In this document: positions 1 to 9,277 of the stretch, piece by piece | Layout: each line of letters starts with the position of its first letter | Position numbering within the stretch: position 1 is the first letter of the stretch | NCBI RefSeq assembly: GCF_000835495.1 | Contig: NW_015622546.1 | Span: 1,924,883 to 1,988,882, forward strand | DNA: 64,000 nucleotides | Source of the DNA: Cladophialophora immunda | Lineage: Eukaryota > Ascomycota > Eurotiomycetes > Chaetothyriales > Herpotrichiellaceae | Reading direction: 5' to 3' | The notes under the pieces: model-generated | What the model saw: only the letters and a program-made list of their open reading frames with translations | What the model was told of the DNA's origin: nothing | Databases searched by the model: none | Program-made: the position numbers and the translations under genes

Positions 1-955
1 AGTTAGGTGGCCACTAACGAGTAAGGAAAGGGCACCTAGGGTAAGAGTTAGTTAGTGGGTTAGTTACACTGCTAGGTGGCTAGGTGTTCCTTGCCGGGCA
101 TGGCGCCTGATAAAGGCCCCTGCCAAGTGCCAACACCCCCCAGAGATCATGCCCCAATGCAGCCTGGGGCCCGTTGCGAAGGATCACGCCCGCAAAAGGT
201 GGCACTCGACACTTTGCCCATTGCAGCGGCCGAGGTCAAGACTGCGGGCTGCGTGAGTGGCTGGATTTCCCACAAGCGAACCTCCGACGGTAACATCGAG
301 CCATCGACGGACTTCTCTCTTGTGCTGCAGATTCGGGATCGCCGCTGCGTGCAGTCTTCCACGCTCAGTTAGCGGGGCCCTCTGCTTCTCAGGAGAGTGC
401 CCGTCCTCAGTAATCTTTGGCATAGCTCACCTGTCTACGACCACGGAGGACCTTCCCATCTCAGGGCCCTGGGGCCGCGTGGCCGTGGAGGTTCGCCGTC
501 TTGTGTGCGCCGTCCCCTCTGACAGCGACCACACGTGCCTGCGCTCTGTCGAATGTATTGGCTGCGGAACGGAAGAACTATTGTGCCCACCAACTCCATT
601 CTTCTTGAGGCGAGTGGGTGGCCCAGCGAGCAAGGTACGTTCTTTTTCATCTACACAGCATCTAACAGAAAAGAGATGCCCAGCCCGCTGTTCAGAGGCT
701 TAATCGGCACAGAACTCCCGAATCAGGTCCTGTCGCGAAAAAGCTTGTCACTCGTATTCGCCTTGGCCATCAGCCGCATCGAACTACATCCCAACTCGTA
801 TACACTCCGCGTCCGCCACATCTGGTACTCCCCTGTAGGTACATGAGAGAAATCTTGCCACAGAAAGAAAAAAAAAAGAGGCGGAAGATGGAAAACATAT
901 GGACACATACCCCTCGCTCGACCCGTCCAGACCTCCTCCGAACCCCCGACCAACC
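1..955. other. Left-edge non-coding stretch
   Basis: Several overlapping open frames occur here on both strands, but none shows a recognisable motif, consistent splice sites or a conserved-looking composition. The first 90 bases are rich in TTAGT/GTTAG-like words without forming a regular repeat. The right part is the 3' flank of the ligase gene on the minus strand. Confidence 0.5.
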
Positions 956-2745
956 CTAGAGTTTCGCCTTGACCTTGTTCCCTCCATCTTCCTCCTTAGC
1001 CTTATCCTTGAGCAATCTCCGCAGGATCTTACCCGCAGCACTCTTTGGAATCTCGTCAATGAACCTCACGCCGCCTCGCAGTCTTTTGTGATTGGCCACT
1101 TTGCCTGCCAGCCATTGCACGATCTCTTCTGCGTCCTTCTCACTGGTCTTGCTGCGATCGCTGGCCACCACGTAAGCCCGAGGCACTTCGGTGTGCTGGA
1201 ATTCGTCGTACACCCCAATCACCGCGACGTCGTTGATCCCAGGGTGATCCATCAGTTTGCCCTCGAGCTCGGCTGGGGGTACCTGGAACCCCTTGTACTT
1301 GATCAGCTCCTTGACTCGGTCCGTGATGTAGAAATTGTGGTCTTTGTCTTGGAAGCCCACGTCCCCGGTCTTGAAATAGCCGTCTTCCGTGATGGCGTCC
1401 TTGGTCGCTTGCTCGTTCTTCCAATACCCCTTGAAAACGTTCGGTCCAGACAGCCATAGCTCTCCGGCCTCGCCGGGCCCAAGTTCTTTCCCGTCGGGCG
1501 ATATATACTTGGCCGTCATACTCGGGAACATCTTGCCCACACTTCCCACGGACGAGTACCATTCATCCCAGGGCTAGAATCGCCGTGTCAGCGGAGAAAA
1601 GAAACACCCTTCCGAAGCTCGATTGGGGTGTGGCACGCTTACCTGTGTGTGCGTCATGGGGGAAGTTTCGCTCAATCCATAGGCCTGGTTGATCTTGATC
1701 TTCAGTCTCTTGTGGACGGCATCGACCAGTTCTCGAGTCAAAGGAGCTGCACCGCTCGTGATCATCCTCACGCTGCTCAGGTCGTACTTGTCGACAATTT
1801 CGTCCCGAGACAGCCGCACAATGACCGGGGGCGCAACGTAAATGAACGTGATCTTGTGCTCCTGGACGGCCTTCAAAAACACCTCGAGATTGAACGCGGG
1901 CATCACCACAAGCTCAATGCCGCGATGCAGAGGCTGATGGATCAGTCCCGTGAGGCCGTAAATGTGGTAGAATGGTAACACCCCGAGGATCTTGTCGTTC
2001 CCGCTCGAGTACCACTTGCCCATGGCTCCCTTGATCATGAGTACGTCGGCAATGATGTTGCGGTGGCTCAGCATGACTCCTTTCGGCAGACCGGTCGTCC
2101 CCGAGCTGTAGACGAGGAAAGCCAGCTCGTTATCCGGATCCATCTTGCGCCGCCTGTAGCGGGTCGCGCCCGACGTCTTGCGGATGTTGGTCCAGTGCTT
2201 GACCCGGTGCGACGGATCGCGTTTGCTGCCCAGCAGGATCACGCGGTCCTCGGGGATGTTGGACATCTTGGCCGCCTTCAGGGCCGTGGGCAGGAAGTCC
2301 GTCGTCGTCACGATCGCCTTGGACCCGGAGTTGGACAGCTGGAAGGACAGCTCGTCGGCCGAATACGCGGGGTTCGCGGGCGACACGATGCCGCCGGCGA
2401 AGAAGACGCCATAGACGATGGGGGCAAAGTCGACGTCGTTGGGCGCGTAGATGTTCAGCACGTCGCCCTTCTCCCAGTCCCAGAGGTTGCGCAGACCACC
2501 TCCAAACGCCGTGGCGGCTTCTTTGACATCGGCCCACGTGTAGTGCCGCGACGAGTCCACGGAGCGGTAGATGACTGTCATTCAAAGTTAACAACAAGAC
2601 GACCCCAATGTTCAACAAGTTCCAAGCGACTTTTGGCTTTTCACGCACCTTGAGAGTCGGGGAATTCCCGGGGCTGCTCAAACATCAGCCCCCAAAGGTC
2701 GACATTGGGGATCTGGATGTCCGGGTACGACGACTTGGTGGGCAT
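956..2745 (-). CDS. Acyl-CoA / 4-coumarate-CoA ligase-like enzyme, peroxisomal (PTS1)
   Basis: Adenylate-forming enzyme predicted to activate a carboxylic acid with ATP and load it on CoA. Three exons: 2649-2745, 1643-2574 and 956-1573. The phases join cleanly and give about 548 residues, the usual length for 4CL/luciferase-type ligases. The AMP-binding P-loop YSSGTTGLPKG lies near residue 190, the YGLSETSPMT motif ends exon 2, and exon 3 holds GYFKTGD, the TDRVKELIKYKG hinge and the C-terminal catalytic lysine region PKSAAGKILRR. The protein ends in AKL, a canonical PTS1 tripeptide, so import into peroxisomes is expected. The substrate cannot be read from sequence; fatty acids, phenylpropanoids and secondary-metabolite precursors are all possible. 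The start at 2745 is chosen because exon 1 carries the family's N-terminal PDIQIPNVDLWGLMF region. A CCTCGG hexamer lies about 400 bp upstream (3151-3156). Confidence 0.9.
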
Positions 2746-3423
2746 TGTGCTCGCTCTCTGTGTCTCTTTCCGAGTTCCGCGTCTACTGCTCTGCTATTCC
2801 GCTGCAGTGACAATCACGTATAATGGAGATGGAACTGGCCCTTGGATGATGTAAGCCCCGAACGATGGCCGTCGTGGTCCAACCTCGTCGTCCTTGTCCT
2901 CGCCCTGCTCCAACACTGGCACTGACGTAAGATCTCCGTCTGTTTGATGGGTATACCGCGCGTCTTGCTACTACCCACGCCTCTCAATCGCGAAAAACCA
3001 GCTCGACAAGACAAACGAGCTCCGTTACCTGGGCAGACAGACTCTGTCGAAGCAGTTAATAGGAGAAACACTTCAGAGCTGCGATGGAATCCAACTGCCA
3101 TGGCGCCATTTCGCTCCACCTCCGCAAAAACCGGCGGAACTTGATCGGAGCCTCGGCTCTTGAGAGCGGGTCCTTGCCGTTTCCGGAATACTTCGCAAAT
3201 CTAGCTCCTCCTCCTCCTCACCGCCGAACATCGCCCATCTGTCCATCACCGAACAAGAGAGAGAGAGGTGGTTATTCGCACAGCAAAGGCTGCTGATACT
3301 TAGTTGATATCGATTTGCATTCGTGGGAGTCCTAGAGAAGAAGCGCATATTTCGTGGTACCATTCCCTGATCTGCCACCTCCAGTTCCACCCCACGGAAT
3401 TCATAACCCCGTGCCAATCAGTT
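2746..3423. other. Upstream region of the ligase gene
   Basis: No convincing gene. It is the promoter side of the minus-strand ligase and contains one CCTCGG hexamer (3151-3156), the sequence bound by fungal fatty-acid regulators of the FarA/CTF1 type. The link to regulation is inference. Confidence 0.45.
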
Positions 3424-3459
3424 CAACATCGTTGAGTCTCGGCGCCACAGTCGATATCA
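3424..3459 (+). repeat. 36-bp copy of an internal AAA+ pseudogene segment
   Basis: This 36-bp stretch matches 5725-5760 on the same strand with one mismatch (C/T at the seventh base). At the second site it lies in the ankyrin-like part of the AAA+ pseudogene and encodes LLSLGATVDI in frame. Here it stands alone, with no obvious similarity in the flanks, so it looks like a small dispersed duplication or a leftover of a larger one. Confidence 0.75.
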
Positions 3460-3564
3460 GTGACAATGGATACTCCTCCTGAGAAGCAGACCCGAGTTGA
3501 AACTCAACCCTCCAGTCTCCTGTGCGATCTTTGCAAGCTTGCTGCCCATCGGATCGCTGTTCCA

Positions 3565-3597
3565 TCTGCCGTCTGCCGTTTGCCGTCTGCCGTCAAC
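3565..3597. repeat. 7-bp minisatellite (CTGCCGT-type)
   Basis: About four imperfect copies of a 7-bp unit (TCTGCCG / TTTGCCG) run in tandem. No function is suggested. Confidence 0.6.
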
Positions 3598-3799
3598 CGA
3601 GAAACGAGCCCAGACAGTCAGTCGAGGCTCCCATCCGAAATCAAGCTGCCAATCCCATTCGGTGTCAGATGTGAGCTCCTCTACCCTGACTCCCAGCTTG
3701 AGAATCCGTGGCGTTCTTCGATGCAAACTCGCTTTGGAGGGTGCTATTGGTTCTGTCCAGCTCCTCGTTCTTTTGGTCGGTGAGCCCTTTTATTTCTGG

Positions 3800-4702
3800 G
3801 TCTGGCTGTGGCCGAACCCTCTCTATCTCCTTTTATGCGTATCCCCCCTGGCTTGGATTTCCTTCTCAAGCTTGCCTTGTTGGGTCAGGAACTGCTCACT
3901 GCGCGAGTCCCATGCTTTTGAGCCTCCTCGTAGCGAGACACTGTGTAGTTCTGTTCGGCTTGTAAGGATGAGATCTTCACGCGGGCACGGACAGCTTGCT
4001 CTTCGAGCTGTCGGTTTGCTATTTCCAGGGCAACGTACTTCTGCTCGGCTTCCTTGACTTACCTTGTCAGACCAGGGCCTGGTCCTCCCATTGCAGCCTC
4101 AAGAGAGGCTTCAAGTAAAGTGCACTTTTCCATCGCTGCATCGAGCTGTTGCGCCAGCTCGGCTTTCCCTTCTGTGTTGAGTTGCATCAACGGCTGAATT
4201 TTACTCGACCCTGGCGTAAGCGGTCAGAGAAAGATACCTTCTTGCCCTTTACACTCTCGTCAAGGAGTAGCCAGCTCTTTTTCTTTGCTTTCTACTCCTC
4301 CCTCCATTCGGGTGATCTTCTCCTCGGCGTTTCCCGGTTCGGTCTCGAGCCGGGCAAGGGTCTGAGTTCACGAAATGATTCTGCTCCATACTCTTGCTCC
4401 TTGACTTTGGTCTCATATTCGCTGATTTTTTGCATTGATATTGGCAAGCTCCTCGATAGCACCGCGCTTCTCACACACTGGTTTGTCCATTTGCCGAATG
4501 TTCTGTTCAAGGATATCCGTAACATGGGACAGGCGTCGACGAGAGTCTCCATAATCTTGTCGGGCCGTTTCTCAGCCTCGTATTCCTGTACCATAACTTG
4601 GTCAAGCGTATCTATTGCACAAGGGAAACGCTCTCCGAGCTCGTATCCTTCAACTGTTTCGTGATTGAGCATCTCGTGCAAGGCGTGGATCTCATCCTGC
4701 AA
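3800..4702 (-). pseudogene. Decayed coiled-coil protein gene
   Basis: Read on the minus strand, three frames alternately give charged heptad-like sequence. From 5' to 3' these are a segment with YEAEKRPDKIMETLVDACP, then ILEQNIRQMDKPV and GAIEELANINAKN, then EEKITRMEGGVESKEKELA, then AELAQQLDAAMEKCTLLEA, then QKYVALEIANRQLEEQAV. Each is interrupted by frameshifts or stops after 15-60 codons, so no intact frame or plausible intron chain covers the region. The pattern fits a once long coiled-coil protein that has lost coding capacity by indels. An acceptor-like AATTGCAG lies just before 4697, suggesting an earlier exon upstream. I cannot name the family. It is arranged head to head with the AAA+ pseudogene. 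Confidence 0.6.
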
Positions 4703-4826
4703 TTCGAATTAGGGCATCAGTCGAATACGATGGACAGTTGACTGGCACAGATTGCCTGATGTCAATTAACAGACCCAGGGTGGCAGTGTTGAAGCGGCCA
4801 TAAATTTCAATCTGTACATAAAATAG

Positions 4827-7124
4827 GAGAAGCAGGATAGAAACACCAGAAGAGAAGGTACCGAAACTACCAAGCCAGAACAACATAGTCTGGGACATCC
4901 ACATCGACCAACGGGTGATGGTACAAAGCGACAACCCTCACCTGTTCCTCCGCGACTTGTGCGGATAGGTCCTGGCTTAATACCCATGGGCTTCAATCCT
5001 AAAATTGCTGGCAGAACGAACAACAAAAGGAATCCAGGCTCAGAATCCGAAGCAGACGGGGGTTCTCACAAGGATGGCAACAGCTTAGACGACGTGACCG
5101 ACCAAGACCGCGGTGACAGTGGTTACGATTCAGCGGTACAGAGTCCCTCTCCGCTTTCGGAGACTGATGGTCAAAAGCCACGTCCCCTTGCTGCTGCCGA
5201 GCCAGAAGAGAAGGAAGCTGGTGAGGTGTTGAGTAAAACTGATGAGCTTTCAGAACGCGAAGCCCGTGAAGCGCAGCCAGACGACATTGCGAACAAAACA
5301 GACAACTTTTCAGAGAGAGGAGACACTGCTTAAGAGTTATCGCCACCGCCTCGAGATTAGGATTTTGTTCTTCCTATTGTCAATCCACCACCGCAGTTCA
5401 TATCGGGGGTCCGGAAGGTATCAGCCCTTTCTCTCCGGAAGAACTTGTCGGTGCAATGCGATACAGTGCAAGTTACCATCAAATCCGGGCTTATCTTGGC
5501 CATCAAGACGAGAGAACGACCAAGAATAATGTCAGGACCGGCAGGATCGAGGGATTTCCCGTCATATTTCATGCGTTGGGAACGAACGACGAATACATAA
5601 TCCGTGAATTTGCACGCTTTTCGACGGTGATGTCAAACCATGCCTGAAGAAGACAAAATCCCAATGCTGGGATTTGCCATTGAAAACTTCGATAACGTGC
5701 AAAAAGAGACAACAATCTCTGTAACAACATTGTTGAGTCTCGGCGCCACAGTCGATATCATTCCACTGGCCTTTTATTTGCCGCTCTGCATCAATCTCCC
5801 GGACCATAGTCCACAACAAGAGAGGACGCTTGACATGGTGGATGGAAATAAGCGTTGGTGTGTTGCAATTTCGCCATGGGCCAACAAGCTGACCGACGCT
5901 TTCAGCAGGGAGAAATCGACGAAGATCGAAACCCCTTCTATTCGAGCCAGACGAGTTGCGAAGTTGGTATTGGCTATGCCACTGCTGGGAGTCCCGTAGT
6001 TTCTCATCGGCCAGGGCTGCCGCCGCAACTTTGGTGATTGATAATCTGCTCAGTTATATGGTCCAGGAGCTTGGAGGAAGGAAGAAGCGGCCGCTGGTAA
6101 TGTTGTTTGCGGGACCCAGTGGGCACGGGAAAACTGAACTGGCTAGACAGCTGCGCACTTCATGTCGCTGGAACTTGACGTTGTGGACTGCACAACTTTC
6201 AAGCGTGAGGACGAGCTGTTTGGCCCAGGGGCACCGTACACGGGTTCGGCACACGGCTCCCCATTGAACAACTTCCTGGCCAGGAAAACCGGGCAACCAA
6301 GTATGGTAGGATGTAGCCTCCTTTTCCGGAAGCAGCTGGTTGATGCTGACGGGGAGCCAGGTATTCTTCGACGAGTTCGAAAAGACAACCCCAGATATTC
6401 ACGACGCCCTCTTGATTCCTTTCGATTAAGCTATAGTATTGTCTTTCCTCGACATGAGCAAGACTAATTTCATTCCTTATAGGGGAATATGAAGACCGGC
6501 GACATCTGAGCCAAAGTTGCCTGCTCAAGAATCGTTTGGGTACTCGCTACCAACGCAATCGACGAACAGATCATGGCATTCTGTGAAGAGCATGAGTCCA
6601 GCTTGTTGACTGACCGTGATCACGGTGATCGCCCCGTCCTAGTCAAGAAGTTGTCAAAAGTGATCAGAAAGGAATTCAAACAACAATTCAGGGTGAGAAC
6701 GCCGTGACCTTTCCCGTCGAAAACATACGCGACAGGTTTCGGCATTCATACCGCTTCTCCCTTTTTTCGACGGGAGAGCAGGCTGAAGGTGCACATAAGT
6801 ATCTGCAGGAATTTGCTGGGGATATCCGGCAACCGATCAGTCTGCAAGCTGGACGAGAGACATTGATAGGAAATATGAATCTGCGCATCATGAGAGATGC
6901 CTCGGAGTGCAAGCTAATTGCAGAGGAATGCTACGACCAAGATCTTGGGATTCGAAGCTTGATAGCGGCGGCCCGGGACAATGTCCAAACCCTCATTTTC
7001 CAGGCATGTGGATGCAGATATAGAGGAAGGCGGGCAGATGACCGACTGTCTCCTGGGCGTGAGGCAAGGTGAAATTATTGTCGCGTTAGTTGCTGCCAAA
7101 TATGACGAGGTAGAAAAGATATAG
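4827..7124 (+). pseudogene. Decayed ankyrin/Clp-type AAA+ ATPase gene
   Basis: Remains of a fungal protein with a disordered N-terminal part (4827-5330), an ankyrin-like helical region (about 5430-5960, with GTNDEYIIREFARF and TTLLSLGATVDIIP) and a ClpA/B-type AAA+ domain. The Walker A motif GPSGHGKTEL is at 6112-6141, ELFGPGAPYTG is near 6220, Walker B VFFDEFEK is at 6361-6384, the sensor-1-like VLATNAID is near 6540, and the C-terminal domain runs to a stop at 7124. A genuine-looking 55-bp intron (6306-6360) joins QPSM to VFFDEF. Lesions are stops at 5331-5333, 5358-5360 and 5997-5999, and frameshifts near 5620, 5640, 6016, 6155, 6515 and 7010. Several are small indels, so repeat-induced C-to-T mutation alone does not explain them. 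Some could still be mis-read introns, but not all. Confidence 0.8.
5725..5760 (+). repeat. Second copy of the 36-bp duplicated fragment
   Basis: Matches 3424-3459 with one mismatch. It lies inside the ankyrin-like part of the AAA+ pseudogene, where it is in a coding frame, so this is probably the parent copy. Confidence 0.75.
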
Positions 7125-7225
7125 AGTCGCGACTTGAATCAGAATGCAATACTGTTTCAAGAGTAAGAGCATGTCAAGCATGGGATGAGGGTCGGACCTC
7201 GTTGCAGTTGATATTGCCCGAAGAG

Positions 7226-7231
7226 CCGAGG
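7226..7231 (-). promoter_or_regulatory. CCTCGG hexamer upstream of PEX11
   Basis: The plus strand reads CCGAGG, the reverse complement of CCTCGG, about 157 bp before the PEX11 start codon. In Aspergillus and Fusarium this hexamer is the core site for FarA/FarB/CTF1 regulators of fatty-acid genes. A single 6-mer can occur by chance. Confidence 0.3.
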
Positions 7232-7387
7232 CAGCATTGTTCGGCGGCTGACCTCCCTTGCTACCCGGCATCGCGCTTTAAGATCATCATTTTCACCCCA
7301 ACTTGGACTCTAAATACTCCATCTTCTTTGCCCTGCTTATCTGCCAGAAGGTCTTCCCGTGTAGAGAGCGCAAGGGGTACCACGACC

Positions 7388-8228
7388 ATGGTTGCAGACG
7401 CCCTTGTCTATCACCCTGCGGTGACCCATTACCTGCGATATGTTGCGACCACAGGTGCGCGGATCCAATCTCGGGCCAGTGTCATGTGTCTCTTGCTAAT
7501 CCAAACACTGCGCAGTCGGTCGTGACAAAGTTCTCCGAACGATCCAGTACTTCAGCCGATTCTACGCTTGGTACTTGTATCGCACCAACAATCCAACCAG
7601 CGCCATCCAGCCATGGACAGCGGTCAAGAATCAATTCGGGTTGACGAGGAAGATCCTGCGCGTGGGGAAATTCGTTGAGCACATTCGTGCTGGGTCCGAA
7701 CTATACGATGCGGCCATCAAGTCGGGCAATGGCGACAAGATCGTACAATACCTCCAGATCCTGAGGCAGATTGGCTACGCCGGCTACATGTTCTTCGATA
7801 TGATGACGCTGTTGGACGCAATGGGAGTCAAGAAAGATCCTCGGGCAAAGAGCATCCAGGCCACGGCATACCGATTCTGGTTCACAGGCCTGGTCGCCAG
7901 CGCCCTCGCCGGGGTCTACAACACTTACAAGTTGAGGGAGCGTGCTAGGACTGTCGATGAGAAGGACGCCGAAGCCAAGGTGGAGAAGGTCAAGATTGCC
8001 AGGTACGTCGCATGCCCTTGGTCTCACTCGCGTACTGGGATATGTACACTGACTGCTAGACCCAGACAACAACACACCGTCAATATCCAGCTGATCTCCG
8101 ACCTTTGCGACCTTACAGTGCCGAGCACAATACTCGGATACGTCAATCTTGACGACGGTATCATTGGTTTGGCGGGTGTGACCAGCAGTTTGCTCGGCAT
8201 GTATGGAGCATGGCAGAAAACCGCCTGA
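7388..8228 (+). CDS. PEX11: Peroxisomal membrane protein PEX11 (peroxisome proliferation)
   Basis: PEX11 remodels the peroxisomal membrane and drives elongation and division of peroxisomes. Three exons (7388-7454, 7516-8002, 8060-8228) join in phase to 240 residues, the usual size. The N-terminus MVADALVYHPAVTHYLRYV and the following GRDKVLRTIQYFSRF segment match the family's amphipathic membrane-bending region. The C-terminus has QLISDLCDLTVPS and VNLDDGIIGLAGVTSSLLG, the typical last membrane-associated segment. Both introns have canonical GT-AG ends, 61 and 57 bp. The start is the only ATG that supplies the conserved N-terminus. A CCGAGG hexamer lies upstream at 7226. The neighbouring ligase gene also encodes a peroxisome-targeted protein. 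Confidence 0.93.
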
Positions 8229-9277
8229 GGTCCTATGACGTGAGAGCTAAACAAACCTGTTACATGGCATCCAGCTTGTCTACTGCGCAGATTCCGGAGG
8301 AAGTCTGCAGGTGTCTTGGGTGATGATTTGGCAATTCTCGGACAGATGGATTGCGGCCTTGCTAAGTGGAGATTGAGTCCCAATATAGACATTGATCGAG
8401 TTTCCTGCTGCAAAGGTTGGTCATAGGCAAAGCTGCAATGATGTAGTCGATTCCCATCATTACTGCTATGTTGTCAAAGAGGACCGGTTCGATCATGATC
8501 TGCTCGTTCTAGAGTGTTTGTGCTTTCCCTCCCTAGGCCGTGGCACGCAAACTGCGCCGCTCGTTTGCCCCGGTCTCCGGTTGTCGTCAGGACCATCGAG
8601 CGAAACACTGCAAATATGTCCATTTTGACGTATGGGTGGCTCCCATCATCTCCTCATCTTCCTTCTCTTTCCGGAAAGTCTGCAATTGGACGGTTCACAC
8701 CGGATCAAATTCGAGTGGCGTAGGAACCAAAAAACAAAGAGCCATAAGAGAACGCTGACGCAGGCGCAGAACCCCCCGACACCTACAAGTAGGGAGAAAA
8801 AGAGCGAGGCGCACAGCCATTCAACAGCAGCTTTGAGCAGGGGCGGATTGGCGGGGTTCAAAGGAACATCACGAGAGGGCAGAAGAGGCACCAAGAAGAG
8901 GCAAGGTGAGAGGAGGACTAAGCCCAGACCGCAGCTCTCGCCTCCACCTCAATTGAGCTGTCTTCCGTCACCCTCCCGCCATCCTCTTCCTTTCACTCCC
9001 TTCTCGATTCCTCGACCAGCACGATAATAAGAAGGGTATTTGCGTCCATTATCGCATGCTCCGCACCTGTGGCATCGATCTCCAATTAGTAGAACACGGC
9101 ATATCGACGGCAATTGTCCTCTTCCAATCAGCAGGCGTCGGGCAGAGTCGGACTGACTGTGTAGGCAAAACCACCTCGTCGCCCTCCGATCTCTCCCGTG
9201 CGTTCATCGGGAATAGCACTTCATTTCGGCTTGGCCCCATCGTCAGAAAGATACAATATCAGGTCGATCCCCAAGTC
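8229..9277. other. Intergenic region between PEX11 and PEP carboxykinase
   Basis: No supported gene. It contains the PEX11 3' flank and the PEPCK promoter. A CGG-N6-CCG arrangement is present at 8691-8702, resembling but not equal to the CGG-N7-CCG element described for gluconeogenic zinc-cluster regulators AcuK/AcuM. The last 400 bp are pyrimidine-rich, as is common in fungal 5' UTRs. Confidence 0.45.

Noticed and set aside
4827..7124. Repeat-induced point mutation as the cause of decay
   Set aside because: The lesions include several small insertions or deletions, and the sequence keeps normal GC and CpA content by eye.
8691..8702. AcuK/AcuM-type element upstream of PEP carboxykinase
   Set aside because: The spacing is CGG-N6-CCG instead of the described N7, so it is only noted in the region entry.
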